This document shows positions 53,580 through 63,387 of a DNA stretch of 64,000 nucleotides, piece after piece (positions within the stretch are counted from its first letter, which is position 1; the number at the start of each line of letters is the position of its first letter). The DNA lies in NCBI RefSeq assembly GCF_022012415.1, contig NZ_JAKLTR010000012.1, positions 1 through 64,000 of the forward strand, read 5' to 3'. The notes beneath the pieces are model-generated. The model did no database searches. It saw only the letters and a program-made list of their open reading frames with translations, and was not told the DNA's origin. Position numbers and translations under genes: made by a program. The stretch is from Terrimonas ginsenosidimutans. GTDB taxonomy: Bacteria > Bacteroidota > Bacteroidia > Chitinophagales > Chitinophagaceae.

Positions 53580-56093
53580 ATGCATCCTGTCCGACATTTC
53601 TGTATGATCGCCAAACATCTAAAAATGCTCCGGATAAACATGCTGTGCTTTTTATTTTGCGGATTGATTACATTTTGTGCAAGTTCACAATCCATACAGC
53701 CGCGAAATCAGTCTTACACTTATTATCCTCCCTCCAAAGACAGTGAATCCTGGCAGCGTCTGAACCTGCAGCAGAGCTCTACCTTTTTGGTAGTGGCGAG
53801 TGAAGGGCAGAGAGACCACGACACCTCCCTGTACCTGGCCAGCCGCTCCATTGGCCTGAGCCGTTATCCGCTTCTTGCGGAAGGGCTGAACGACCCTGAA
53901 TTAAAAGCACAGTCCTGGTGGATCGATACCCACCAACCGGGTACCGGTGTTCACTTACTATCAGCAGCAACGGGCCAACAACGGTTGAAGTTACTGGTCT
54001 TGCTCGGCGCATATTATGCATTTGAACCCGGGAATTACCGACGATACCGTGACAGTGTTGAATACTTTCTGAACAGGGCGATAAAGGAAAGTAATGCGGC
54101 GGGAGATAACCGGCTTCGAAGGATCGCACAGTGTTTGCTGGGAAAGATGTACGTCCAGGTGAATGATGCCAAAGGCGATATCATTTTCAATCAGCTGATC
54201 GAAGACTGCCGTAAAAGCGGCGACCGGGAAATGACAGCAAGAGCATTCACCTGTCGCGGTATTTATACAGGACCAACGCACGTAACGTTCGCTCAAAAGA
54301 TCAGTGATCTGCAGAAAGCGACAGACCTTTATGATAGTTTAAATAATAAAGAAGCAGCGATCAATACATTGACCGGTCTCGGTTACATGCTTGTCGTATC
54401 CCTGCAACTGGATGGTGCTAAACAAGCACTATTGAAAGGATTAACACTGGCGGAAGATATACACTTTCCGTATACACAGTATATATCAGACGCCTTATCG
54501 CTTGTCACGCTGATGCAGGGTAAATTTGGTGAACCCTTCAGGTATTCTCTTCAGTCAATGAAAGCAGCCAGGGAAACAAGGGATAGTCTCGGATGGGGTT
54601 TCTTTTATTCCCGGCGGGCCGATCTGTATGATATCGAGGGACGATATAACGAGAGTTTTGAAATGATGGAACAGGCTGCGAATCGCTTTATAGCCGACCG
54701 GAACCTGGCCGTGTACACAATACTGGGAACGATTGTTGACCGGATGGGGAATGCAGGCCAGGCAAAGGAAGCATTTCAACTTGCAAGAGATGTAGCCGGT
54801 AAGGTCGGGCCGCCGCAAACACTTGTCGAACAATTCCACTACTACCAGATCCTTTCCAACTGCCATATTTATCTTGGGATGCTGGATACGGCCTATTTCT
54901 TTGCAAAAAAAATGGACTCACTGGAGGCCCGCGCCGAATTGATCCGCGGGCCATTTCGCAGGGAAACTGTAAATGAACAATTCGGTTACATCCATCTCAG
55001 GCGCCGAGAATACCTCAAAGCAAGGGAATACCTGGAGAAATATTTCTCCAACCCCTCCAATGCAAACCGGCTTCTTTCCACCCAACTCGCTAACTACAGG
55101 ATGCTCATCAGGGTCGATTCAGCATTAGGCGATAAGACAGCAGCTTTATTACATTATGAAAAATATGTGCAATTGCTCGACTCGAATTTCCGCATCACAA
55201 AGATCAGGCAGGCCGAGGAATTACAGGTATTGTATAATACGCAGGAAAAAGAGAAAGAGATCATCATGCTTAACCAGTCCTCAACCCTCAAAGACGCCAA
55301 TTTAAAGCAGGCAAACCTTCTCAGAAACCTCACCCTTGCCGGTATTGCGGGTATGATCGTCATTGCTGTATTATTATACCGTCAGAACAAGTTGCGTAAA
55401 CGCAACAGTAATCTGATCTCACAAAAGAATGAACAACTGGAGGAATTGCTGGAAGACAGGGAATGGCTGCTGAAAGAGATCCACCACCGCGTGAAAAACA
55501 ATCTTCAGATCGTAACCAGCCTGCTGAGTTCACAGGCGATCTATATCAACAACGAGGCAGCTCACGCAGCGATACAGGACAGCAAGCGTCGTGTATTCGC
55601 CATGTCGCTGATCCACCAGAAGCTTTACCAGTCAAACAATATCGCTACCATTGCAATGGCCGGCTATGTGAACGAATTGATCATGCATGTGCAAACAAGC
55701 CTCGGTTCCGGCAACAGGATCACGATCGAACAGGATATTGCACCGCTGAATCTTGATGTATCGCAAGCCATCCCGATTGGATTGATCATCAATGAATGCG
55801 TGGTAAACAGCATCAAATATGCTTTTCCTGATAATGTCAGGGGCATGGTCAGGATCAGTCTGCAAAAAGATGAAGCGGATCATATAACCCTTACAATCGC
55901 TGATAACGGTATTGGCTTACCGCTGGATTTTGACATTACCGAACAGAACTCTCTTGGCATGGAACTCGTTCGTGGGCTTGCAAAACAATTGAAAGGTCAC
56001 CTGAATGTTGAAAGCGGTAGCGGTTTGCATATCGTGATCCGTTTTGCTTTGCTGAAAAAACAGATAGAGGAAACTCCCGCAACAATTCATTAA
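53580..56093 (+). CDS. TPR-containing sensor histidine kinase, second copy
   Basis: 837 aa; a start at 53625 would leave a tidier signal sequence (MLCFLFCGLITFCASSQ). About 450 residues of TPR-like helices follow, predicted periplasmic. One TM segment (LTLAGIAGMIVIAVLLY) leads to a coiled-coil and a HisKA_2 domain with His635 (numbering from 53580) in IHHRVKNNLQIVTSLLSSQ. HATPase motifs are LIINECVVNSIKYAF, DNGIGLP and GMELVRGL. It is clearly homologous to the kinase at 33877-36129. The sigma54 regulator gene starts 10 bases later, so it is the certain partner. Confidence 0.92.
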   Translation: MHPVRHFCMIAKHLKMLRINMLCFLFCGLITFCASSQSIQPRNQSYTYYPPSKDSESWQRLNLQQSSTFLVVASEGQRDHDTSLYLASRSIGLSRYPLLAEGLNDPELKAQSWWIDTHQPGTGVHLLSAATGQQRLKLLVLLGAYYAFEPGNYRRYRDSVEYFLNRAIKESNAAGDNRLRRIAQCLLGKMYVQVNDAKGDIIFNQLIEDCRKSGDREMTARAFTCRGIYTGPTHVTFAQKISDLQKATDLYDSLNNKEAAINTLTGLGYMLVVSLQLDGAKQALLKGLTLAEDIHFPYTQYISDALSLVTLMQGKFGEPFRYSLQSMKAARETRDSLGWGFFYSRRADLYDIEGRYNESFEMMEQAANRFIADRNLAVYTILGTIVDRMGNAGQAKEAFQLARDVAGKVGPPQTLVEQFHYYQILSNCHIYLGMLDTAYFFAKKMDSLEARAELIRGPFRRETVNEQFGYIHLRRREYLKAREYLEKYFSNPSNANRLLSTQLANYRMLIRVDSALGDKTAALLHYEKYVQLLDSNFRITKIRQAEELQVLYNTQEKEKEIIMLNQSSTLKDANLKQANLLRNLTLAGIAGMIVIAVLLYRQNKLRKRNSNLISQKNEQLEELLEDREWLLKEIHHRVKNNLQIVTSLLSSQAIYINNEAAHAAIQDSKRRVFAMSLIHQKLYQSNNIATIAMAGYVNELIMHVQTSLGSGNRITIEQDIAPLNLDVSQAIPIGLIINECVVNSIKYAFPDNVRGMVRISLQKDEADHITLTIADNGIGLPLDFDITEQNSLGMELVRGLAKQLKGHLNVESGSGLHIVIRFALLKKQIEETPATIH

Positions 56094-56103
56094 GCATTAA
56101 TGT

Positions 56104-58068
56104 ATGGGCAAGAAAGTGCTGATCGTCGAAGATGAATTTATTGTCGCCAATGACCTGCGGCTGCTATTATTGCAGGCGGGACATAAAGTAACAGGCATTG
56201 CTGTTTCAGCAGAAGAAGCTGAAGAACTGCTGGAACGTCAGAAGCCCGATATGGTGATCGTTGATATAGTGCTGGAAGGAAATCGATCCGGCATCGATCT
56301 GGCACGAAAACTACGCGCAGAGAATATCGCTTTTCTTTATCTGTCCGCCAATTCAAACCAGGAGGTCCTGGAACAGGCAAAAGCCACGGAGCCCTACGGC
56401 TTCCTCGTAAAACCCTTCCGGGAACAGGACCTGCTCATCGCACTCGATATCGCGTGGTACAGGCATACCCACGGCCTGGAGGCAAAACTGCGGCGCGAAG
56501 AATCATTGCAAAAACGGCTGACAGATATCGGGAAAGATGCCACGAATGTCGCGGACAAGTTGCTGCAGGTCGCGCGGGCCCTGCAATCATTCATTCCATT
56601 TGACCTGATCACTTCAGGCATGCGCCCTCCCGAGGCAGGTGAGTTCAGTGATATCGCCTTTGTCCGGATCGGCTTTGACGAATATCAGTTCATCGGCAAA
56701 ACGGAGTTGGAAACGATCACCGGTCATAGCAAAAAACAACTGGCAATTATTGCCAAAGACAACTGTGCTCCCGTCCTTCCTGCCATCTGTGATCTGGAAG
56801 CCGAGATCAAGCGAAAAATAAATCCTTCATTGCAAGGGATGATGGCCCATCACTTCCGTCAGAACACGGTGTTGGTGTTTCCTGTCACACTGGGTTATGG
56901 TCTGTCTATCCATTATAGCTTGTACAGTCGTCAACCACATGCATATACCAAAGATCATATTGAACTACTGAACAGACTAAAGCCTTCACTGGAACAATTG
57001 ACAGAACAAACACGCTATTACGCTCCCTCAGGAAAATCACCGCACAATGCTTCCCCTGCTCACAAGACGCCACGTGAGACCGCATCAAACAGCGCTTTTG
57101 CCAATATCATCGGCAGCCATCACCTGTTGCTGACAGCGCTGGACCTCGCGGCACAGGTGGCGCCATATACCACGTCGGCCTTATTGTTGGGTGAAAGCGG
57201 CACAGGAAAGGAAAGAGTGGCAGCGCTTATTCACGCCCTATCCTCCCGGTCTCAAGGTCCGTTCATCAAAGTAAATTGTGCCGCCATTCCGCCCACCCTG
57301 ATCGAGTCGGAGTTATTTGGTCATGAAAAGGGCGCATTCACCGGTGCTATCGAAAAAAGAAAAGGCAAGTTCGAATTGGCAAATGGAGGAACCATCTTCC
57401 TGGATGAGATCGGCGAGTTACCGGTGGCAATGCAGGTAAAACTATTGCGCGTATTGCAGGAAAGGGAATTTGAATATGTTGGTGGCAATGTTCCTGTGAA
57501 AGTGGATGTGCGGATCATCACCGCCACACACCGGAATCTTGAAAAAGAAGTTGGCGAAGGAAATTTCAGGCTGGACCTTTATTACCGGCTGAACGTGTTC
57601 CCTATCACGCTGCCCCCATTGCGGGAACGAAGATCGGATATCCCGGCACTGGCTGACTACTTTGCACATAAATTCTGCAGGTTGTTCAACAAACCATTCC
57701 ATGGCATTACCACTTCCATGTCCGACGAATTGTATGGATATCAATGGCCCGGCAATATCCGTGAACTGGAAAATATAATTGAACAGGTTGTTGTGCTGAA
57801 CGATGGTCATTCTCCACTGGATCTGACCAAAAAGCTGTCGGCAGATATTATAAGAACTCCCGTGGATGTTACGGTACACACCATGGAGAGCATCCGCGAA
57901 TCCCAACGCGAAACAGAACGGGCCTATATCAAGGCAGCACTCAAACAAACCAAAGGTCGTATCAGGGGAAAAAATGGTGCCGCCGAATTATTGAAGATCA
58001 AACCCACTACACTGGAATCGAAAATGGCAAAACTTCACATTAACCGGATGGATTTCATGGAGCCGTGA
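56104..58068 (+). CDS. Sigma54-dependent response regulator with an extra middle domain
   Basis: 654 aa, about 190 longer than the other copy at 31630-33021. The receiver has Asp54 ([10 protein letters not shown]). Residues about 135-320 form an additional GAF-like region ([39 protein letters not shown]). The AAA+ domain has Walker A GESGTGKE (363-370) and GAFTGA (410-415), and a Fis-like HTH ends the chain ([20 protein letters not shown]). The GAF-like insertion may add a second input. It works with the TPR kinase encoded 10 bases upstream. Confidence 0.93.
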   Translation: MGKKVLIVEDEFIVANDLRLLLLQAGHKVTGIAVSAEEAEELLERQKPDMVIVDIVLEGNRSGIDLARKLRAENIAFLYLSANSNQEVLEQAKATEPYGFLVKPFREQDLLIALDIAWYRHTHGLEAKLRREESLQKRLTDIGKDATNVADKLLQVARALQSFIPFDLITSGMRPPEAGEFSDIAFVRIGFDEYQFIGKTELETITGHSKKQLAIIAKDNCAPVLPAICDLEAEIKRKINPSLQGMMAHHFRQNTVLVFPVTLGYGLSIHYSLYSRQPHAYTKDHIELLNRLKPSLEQLTEQTRYYAPSGKSPHNASPAHKTPRETASNSAFANIIGSHHLLLTALDLAAQVAPYTTSALLLGESGTGKERVAALIHALSSRSQGPFIKVNCAAIPPTLIESELFGHEKGAFTGAIEKRKGKFELANGGTIFLDEIGELPVAMQVKLLRVLQEREFEYVGGNVPVKVDVRIITATHRNLEKEVGEGNFRLDLYYRLNVFPITLPPLRERRSDIPALADYFAHKFCRLFNKPFHGITTSMSDELYGYQWPGNIRELENIIEQVVVLNDGHSPLDLTKKLSADIIRTPVDVTVHTMESIRESQRETERAYIKAALKQTKGRIRGKNGAAELLKIKPTTLESKMAKLHINRMDFMEP

Positions 58069-58730
58069 AGTACAGGAAGAAGTTATTGGCATAGGGCCAC
58101 TGACCGGTTTGCGGATGATCCCGCTGGCAGTCGGTCATATAATGAATTCCGGAAGAACGCGTGAGGATACGCCGTAAGTTGATCTTGGTATAGCCCTCTC
58201 CTTTTCCGCAATATCAGATTCCCCTTGGTGGTTCAGGAGCATTGAATCAAAGCACCCCTGAATGCACCAGATTGGTCGTATGTGAACATCGTTGAAAGAG
58301 CGCCGGCGATCCATAAAACAATTTGCTTCATACAGCTGTAACGGACGATTTTCTGGAAGCTACAATGCACAACGATCCTGGCAGATGGAAGTAAGCGAGA
58401 GCCAAAGCAGTTCACCGGATCTCATCCAGCATACACCCACTTCTTTGGCTTCCAGGTTATGTTCCGGTCACTCGAGCGCCTGCTTTTGTGAAAAAAATGC
58501 CGTAAAACATGCCTCTTATTAAACTGACTCGTTGCTCCTTACTCAACCAAACCTACCGTTAGCCCTTGAGACAAGTCGCTCGCAACATAGGTACCCATAC
58601 CGGCTTGAACACAAAGTAATTTACAGCATCACTAATATGAAACGCCAGGCTTAGCAAGTTGTTCTCTTGCTAAGCTGCGCCTTATTACATAATACCAACA
58701 AGATTCATTCACTCTTCAAATGAAAAAAAG
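58069..58730. other. 662-base gap with a possible gene remnant
   Basis: On the minus strand, frames at about 58415-58233 and about 58213-58055 read protein-like but are broken by stops and frame changes (MKQIVLWIAGALSTMF, later [18 protein letters not shown]). This looks like the decayed 3' end of a gene. A perfect inverted repeat lies at 58649-58675. Otherwise nothing was recognised. Confidence 0.4.
58649..58675. repeat. Perfect 10-bp inverted repeat
   Basis: GCTTAGCAAG (58649-58658) and CTTGCTAAGC (58666-58675) are exact complements around seven bases. There is no T run, so it is more likely an operator or RNA stem than a terminator. It is 55 bases upstream of the membrane-protein start at 58731. 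Confidence 0.5.
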
Positions 58731-59264
58731 ATGGACCAGAAAACTGCAAAAAAAATAATTGACGACAGGAGGTCAGAAGGTAAAAATGATCAACAGATCT
58801 ATGATGAACTTTCAGGGCACTTCGACAATAAGAAAAATCTCGCCTTGCTTATCACCGGTACCGCCTCGGTACAAACCAGAAGACAATACAAACTGTACAA
58901 CAATGTACTGATCGGGTTGCTGGCGATCACCCTTTTATTTCGTTTAATAGGCGCATTTTCACTGGTGGGCGAAGGCGAGATCCTGGGGTTTATTGTTAGC
59001 CTGGTAGGCATTTTGCTCCCGGCTCTATTCATTTACGGATTCATTAATTACATGGGGCCTATGTACAAATTTTGCGGCTTTTTAACCCTGTTGGGCATTG
59101 TACAATTGATTGCCAGATGGGATAATTCTATTTTAGTGATCATAAGTTTATTGATATTGATTCCCATGGCTTTTTTGTCGTTCTACTTAGCCAGCAAAAT
59201 GTTCCCCAAATTCAGCCCTGGTAAATTACGGAAAGATGAAAATGGCGCTTATCTATTGAATTAA
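58731..59264 (+). CDS. Four-TM membrane protein of unknown function
   Basis: 177 aa. A soluble N-terminal helix (KKIIDDRRSEGKNDQQIYDEL) precedes about four TM segments (VLIGLLAITLLFRLIGAF, FIVSLVGILLPALFIYGF, FCGFLTLLGIVQLIA, ILVIISLLILIPMAFLSFYL) and a charged tail. The N-terminal segment resembles short helical motifs before membrane domains in other Bacteroidota proteins, but I recognise no named family. A small lipoprotein gene follows on the same strand after 27 bases. Confidence 0.65.
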   Translation: MDQKTAKKIIDDRRSEGKNDQQIYDELSGHFDNKKNLALLITGTASVQTRRQYKLYNNVLIGLLAITLLFRLIGAFSLVGEGEILGFIVSLVGILLPALFIYGFINYMGPMYKFCGFLTLLGIVQLIARWDNSILVIISLLILIPMAFLSFYLASKMFPKFSPGKLRKDENGAYLLN

Positions 59265-59291
59265 TATTTTGTCATCAATCCCTGCAAAGCG

Positions 59292-59786
59292 ATGTCAACC
59301 CGTATCTCATTAGCCGCTGTTACCAGTTGGCTGATACTTACTGCGTGTTCCATCGGCGGAGGCGCAAATAAAGACCTGGCAACGGGCCTGACTTACCGTT
59401 ATACGCATTGTTCTGTTCGTGATGTGCAACTCGTAGATGTCAGGAACATACCTTTTACCAGCAATGTAGTTCATATGGGGACCACCTTCCTCGTATCTGC
59501 TTCCGGTATACAAAATTTCACCCTTACAGACGGTAAAGCCTATCCCGGTTGCGAGCTTACGTTAAAGGATAAACTTGGCAAAACGATCGCCCAGGTGCCT
59601 GATTTACTGGAATCAACCGCAAAAGATGGCATCATCACACCCGGGCCGCTAGATCTGGCAGCAACGATTACCATGTCTCCGCCATTGACGAGTGGTGAAA
59701 CCTATAGGATCACTGCTCGTTTTTTTGATAAGAAAGAAGTTAAAAGAGAAGTGGTAGCCGAGGTGGTGGTACAGCTTGTAGATTGA
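59292..59786 (+). CDS. Lipoprotein of unknown function
   Basis: 164 aa with a lipoprotein signal (LTAC, Cys19). The mature part looks like a single Ig-like or beta-sandwich domain: LTYRYTHCSVRDVQLVDV, VHMGTTFLVSASGIQNFTL, GCELTLKDKLGKTIAQ, and closing strands TYRITARFFDKKEVKRE. Two Cys residues (in YTHCSV and YPGCEL) may pair. No catalytic motif. Likely cotranscribed with the upstream membrane-protein gene. Confidence 0.7.
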   Translation: MSTRISLAAVTSWLILTACSIGGGANKDLATGLTYRYTHCSVRDVQLVDVRNIPFTSNVVHMGTTFLVSASGIQNFTLTDGKAYPGCELTLKDKLGKTIAQVPDLLESTAKDGIITPGPLDLAATITMSPPLTSGETYRITARFFDKKEVKREVVAEVVVQLVD

Positions 59787-59977
59787 TGATCGTGGTAGAA
59801 CGTAATGGAAAGTTGAACTTGTACTGCGCTTTTGCAATAAAAGAAGTTATTGATGCTATCGGTGTTATCGAACCAAACCAATACAAAATCGCAATCAAAA
59901 ATAATAAGCAGTCACCCAACAGATCAGCCGATGCGTTGCATCGGCTGAAAACATTCTTGATGAGTAAAACTAAATAA
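59786..59977 (+). CDS. Possible 63-aa small protein
   Basis: 63 aa starting at the base where the previous gene stops (TGATG). The N-terminal part is strand- and helix-like (MIVVERNGKLNLYCAFAIK, EVIDAIGVI); the C-terminal half is basic. An exact palindromic stem, CAGCCGATGC with GCATCGGCTG, falls inside it (59925-59947), which weakens the case for a gene. Uncertain. Confidence 0.3.
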   Translation: MIVVERNGKLNLYCAFAIKEVIDAIGVIEPNQYKIAIKNNKQSPNRSADALHRLKTFLMSKTK

Positions 59978-60743
59978 TTGGGTAGGCACCACCGTCCACA
60001 TGATAATTCACACCAGTAATGTAGTTTGCTTCCGGTGAAACCAGGAAAGCAACCAAACCGGCGACTTCTTCCGGTTCCGACATTCTTCCCAGCGGAACAT
60101 CCACTTTTTGCGTGACCATTTTAAATGCTTCTTCCAGGGATATTCCTGATGCTGCAGCTATATTTTCCAGGAAAGCGATCATGAGCGGTGTTTTTACAAC
60201 GCCCGGGGAAACAACATTGACACGAATACCTTTCCCTCCAAGTTCGTTAGATAAGGCTTTGCTGTAAGTATTCAGCGCAGCTTTTGCCGCGGAATAGGTC
60301 ATGGTCATATCCCAAAGAGGTTTATCCGCAGCACCCGTAGAAATATGAATGATAACGCCGGAGTGTTGGGAAATCATAACAGGTAACAGCGCTTTGTTCA
60401 TTCGAACGGCGGATAAAAAATTCAGATCAAAATCACGTTGCCAGTGTTCATCGGAAAGAGTATTGTAGCCGCCACCTGGCCCTTGGTTGGCACCGGCGTT
60501 GTTAATGATTATATCGATCCTTCCGTATGTATCAATGATTTCACGGGCGATATCCCCGGCACTTTCCGGCACCGTGTGATCGGCTGCAATGAAATGGAAC
60601 CCTTCAGCAGTTTCTTCGGGTGCACTACGTGCGGTAATCACTACTTTTGCTCCGCATTTTCTAAGTTTCTCAGCGATGGCTTTACCAATACCTTTCGTAC
60701 CTCCGGTTACCAGAGCAACGTGTTTTGCTAATGAAATTGTCAT
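59970..60743 (-). CDS. SDR-family short-chain dehydrogenase
   Basis: 257 aa from the ATG at 60743; 60755 is the longer alternative. Classical SDR features are the nucleotide motif TGGTKGIGKA, NNAG (INNAGANQGP), the Ser in HISTGAAD, the catalytic Tyr-Lys pair in MTYSAAKAAL, and the C-terminal GVNYHVDGGAYP. It oxidises or reduces a carbonyl or alcohol with NAD(P). It is divergent from an HxlR regulator gene, the usual layout for an HxlR-controlled oxidoreductase. Confidence 0.92.
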   Translation of the reverse strand: MTISLAKHVALVTGGTKGIGKAIAEKLRKCGAKVVITARSAPEETAEGFHFIAADHTVPESAGDIAREIIDTYGRIDIIINNAGANQGPGGGYNTLSDEHWQRDFDLNFLSAVRMNKALLPVMISQHSGVIIHISTGAADKPLWDMTMTYSAAKAALNTYSKALSNELGGKGIRVNVVSPGVVKTPLMIAFLENIAAASGISLEEAFKMVTQKVDVPLGRMSEPEEVAGLVAFLVSPEANYITGVNYHVDGGAYPII

Positions 60744-60771
60744 AATTAATGTCATTTTGAAGATGAAGCCG

Positions 60772-60802
60772 CAAAAGTAGACCCAATACTGTACATTTGA
60801 AA
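60772..60802 (-). promoter_or_regulatory. Promoter of the SDR gene, overlapping the HxlR side
   Basis: On the minus strand TTTC (60802-60799) is followed after 19 bases by TACTTTTG (60779-60772). On the plus strand TACATTTG at 60792-60799 matches the same -7 consensus for the HxlR gene. The two promoter elements therefore overlap, allowing one regulator site to affect both genes. Confidence 0.55.
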
Positions 60803-60862
60803 GTAGTTACACGAATGTGAAGTAAGAACACAAAGTACTGTTAAGCAGGTAATCAATTAGTT

Positions 60863-61189
60863 ATGAGACATAAAAATGTAGAGATAGTTGCAGAAAAATG
60901 CGCATTACAGGAGATTTTAGATGTTATCGGCGGAAAATGGGCGATGTCAATCATCTATGCATTGTTTTCGGGTACTCGAAGATTCAGTGAATTGGAGCGA
61001 ATGATCCCCGGCATCAATACCCGCATGTTGGTCAAAGAATTGAAGAACCTGACCCAAAACGGCATCGTTACCCGGAAAGTTTATCCTACTGTTCCGCCGA
61101 CTGTAGAATACACGCTGACACCTAAAGGCAGAAAACTGGAACCAAGTATTGCTGAACTGTACAAATGGGGGCAGGAATATGTGAAATGA
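60863..61189 (+). CDS. HxlR-family transcriptional regulator
   Basis: 108 aa, normal length. It shows the family pattern: early Cys13 (AEKCALQ), IGGKWAMSIIYALFSGTRRFSELERMIPGIN, the recognition region TRMLVKELKNLTQNGIVTRKVY, and the wing VEYTLTPKGRKLEP. HxlR members often sense quinones, aldehydes or thiol stress through the N-terminal Cys. It is transcribed divergently from the SDR gene, which is its probable target. Confidence 0.93.
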   Translation: MRHKNVEIVAEKCALQEILDVIGGKWAMSIIYALFSGTRRFSELERMIPGINTRMLVKELKNLTQNGIVTRKVYPTVPPTVEYTLTPKGRKLEPSIAELYKWGQEYVK

Positions 61190-61637
61190 CATGGATCATC
61201 GGTATAAAGTTGGGAACCTGGATACTCCTTTGCAAACCTTCTTATATAATGGAGGGTAGTGCATCAAATCCTTTCAGATCCGAAGAAACTAAATTAAGAC
61301 GGAATTGCATCCATTCAAGAAAATGGAAATAAAAGTTGGGTCTCATTTACAATGAGAAGGAACTCTGGGCTCCAAAATCGTCAAATCAAGTTTTAATACA
61401 CTGGAAAGGATACATTTTAACACTCAATATAGCCCCTAACCGGCACGTCATCACTTCGGGCAACATGCATCTTTTCTACAGGACCCTATCGAACATCCCT
61501 TACCCACGATTAAAATCGTGGGCTATGCGCAATCCCCTCATTGTACGAAATCAAAACCGGGCATCATATATTCAGCAAATTACAGCGCACACTGCTCAAA
61601 TCATATCCAACGATTTCAATCATGGGATATATACAAC
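61190..61637. other. Gene-free stretch with a palindromic hairpin
   Basis: No gene is supported. CCCACGATT (61503-61511) pairs with AATCGTGGG (61514-61522), a tight REP-like stem. A related imperfect stem (CAACGATTTCAATCATGGG) lies near 61609-61627. These may be remnants of a dispersed palindromic element. Confidence 0.45.
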
Positions 61638-62348
61638 TCACCCCTTCCCGATCAATTTCAGAAACTCCTCCCGGTAACTGTTCCCAATAGGAATTCCCTT
61701 TTCGCCAATATACAACAGGTAGCCATCTACCATCCGGACCTTATCTAAGGAAACTATATACGATTTATGAATGCGGCAGAATGATGCCTTAGGCAACACG
61801 TCTTCCAGATCCCTGAGCGACTGGTACGTTACTATTCTTTGCGAAGCAGTAAAAATAGAAACGTAGTTCTTTAGTCCTTCAACATACAGGATCTCATCAT
61901 AATTTACCTTTATAAACTTGTTCTTGCTCTCCCCCTTTACAAAAAGATAATTTACGTTGCTTTCCTGCATAACCCTGACATGACCGCTAACCGGTTCGAT
62001 GATCTCCAACGCCTTCTCTGCCGCTTTAAAAAATCGTTCGAAGGCAATAGGCTTTAAGAGATAATCGATCACATTGAACTCATATCCTTCCAGTGCATAT
62101 TCCGAATAAGCAGTGGTCAGGATCACTTTGCATTTGTTCCCGCAAAGCTTTAAAAAATCCAATCCGGAAAGCTGTGGCATCCTGATATCGAGGAAGACCA
62201 GGTCGATGCCGCCTGCCCGGACTCTCTCCAGCGCATCAATAGCATTGTTCGATACTCCGGCTAATTCCAAATAAGGAACCTTTGCGATAAAATCAGCAAG
62301 CATCCTGGTAGCGTAGGCTTCATCATCAACTGCGAGGCAACGAATCAT
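61638..62348 (-). CDS. LytTR-family response regulator
   Basis: 236 aa. The receiver has phospho-acceptor Asp54 (LVFLDIRMPQ) and ends DYLLKPIAFERF. The C-terminal LytTR DNA-binding domain is recognised by YLFVKGESKNKFIKVNYDEI, LYVEGLKNYVSIFT and FCRIHKSYIVSLDKV. It pairs with the LytS-like kinase gene 31 bases upstream. In Bacteroidota such pairs often control adjacent outer-membrane or secreted-protein genes. Confidence 0.94.
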   Translation of the reverse strand: MIRCLAVDDEAYATRMLADFIAKVPYLELAGVSNNAIDALERVRAGGIDLVFLDIRMPQLSGLDFLKLCGNKCKVILTTAYSEYALEGYEFNVIDYLLKPIAFERFFKAAEKALEIIEPVSGHVRVMQESNVNYLFVKGESKNKFIKVNYDEILYVEGLKNYVSIFTASQRIVTYQSLRDLEDVLPKASFCRIHKSYIVSLDKVRMVDGYLLYIGEKGIPIGNSYREEFLKLIGKG

Positions 62349-62379
62349 AGTAAGAAGTGTAGAAAGTAAATATTATAGA

Positions 62380-63387
62380 CTAGTCAAGTAGGATCTTCAG
62401 CGTTGCTTTATATAACTGGTCATCCTGATCAATATGCAGTTCATGTGCATTGGGATAAATAAGCTCCAGGCGACGCCTGATATTCGCCAGGCCGATCCCG
62501 CCGGAACTATCTTTATCTCCAAAACTGATATAGTTGGTCACGCTAAAGAACAAGCTTCCGTTATTGGCATTGATGAATATCGTCACAGGCTTTCCGGCAT
62601 CATCCACTACCCCATGCTTGAATGCATTCTCCACAAAAGGGATCAGCATAAGCGAAGCGACCCGTTTACCAGCGAACGTCCCTTCCACCCTGAAATCAAC
62701 AAAAAAACTTTCCTGGAAACGCAGTTTGTAGATCCCGATGTAGTTATGAAGATAATCAATTTCCAACTGCAGGTCAATCATACCATCCACGCTGTTGTGC
62801 AGCATATAGCGCATCAGGTTGGACAGCTTTACAATGGCCTGCGCTAATGCATCCGAAACCGGGTAAGCCATTGCATACATATAATTGAGTGTATTATAAA
62901 GGAAGTGTGGATTGATCTGCGTTTTGAGAAACAATAACTCCGCCTGGATCCTTTCCTTCTTCAGTTGTTCCGTTTCGCGTTCTCTTTTCAATGTCTCCAC
63001 CAATGCCCAGGCCATAAAACTAAAAATGATTGGTTTCAACGCCCTCCACCAGTTGTCGCCGATATAATGAAGCATCTTTACGCCAGGATCATAGTTCCCA
63101 TATCCCAGTGTCCACAAATAGATCACTTCCTCGATCAGATATCTCGATCCAACAAATAACGCATCTGCAGCGATCAACCCCAGGACAAAAAGATGGATCT
63201 TTTTCCGGCGCAACAGGTATGGATAAACGATAAAAAAACAGAAACTGAACTCGATAAAACTTGCGCAAAGGTTTGACCAAACATAGGGCTGAGAGCCTCT
63301 CCTGTTGGCCACATTGTCTGTATAGAGATACGCGACAAGCAAGGCCCACGCCAGTAAATAATATAAAAGCAGTCTGTTCTTTTTCAT
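62380..63387 (-). CDS. LytS/YehU-type sensor histidine kinase
   Basis: 335 aa from the ATG at 63387; the upstream extension of the frame has no protein character. Four TM segments occupy residues about 5-130 (LLLYYLLAWALLVAYLY, FIEFSFCFFIVYPYLL, FVLGLIAADALFVG, PIIFSFMAWALVETL). The His_kinase domain has His161 (TQINPHFLYNTLNYM), then the HATPase motifs LIPFVENAFKHGVV and GIGLANIRRRLELI. It phosphorylates the LytTR regulator encoded downstream. Confidence 0.93.
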   Translation of the reverse strand: MKKNRLLLYYLLAWALLVAYLYTDNVANRRGSQPYVWSNLCASFIEFSFCFFIVYPYLLRRKKIHLFVLGLIAADALFVGSRYLIEEVIYLWTLGYGNYDPGVKMLHYIGDNWWRALKPIIFSFMAWALVETLKRERETEQLKKERIQAELLFLKTQINPHFLYNTLNYMYAMAYPVSDALAQAIVKLSNLMRYMLHNSVDGMIDLQLEIDYLHNYIGIYKLRFQESFFVDFRVEGTFAGKRVASLMLIPFVENAFKHGVVDDAGKPVTIFINANNGSLFFSVTNYISFGDKDSSGGIGLANIRRRLELIYPNAHELHIDQDDQLYKATLKILLD

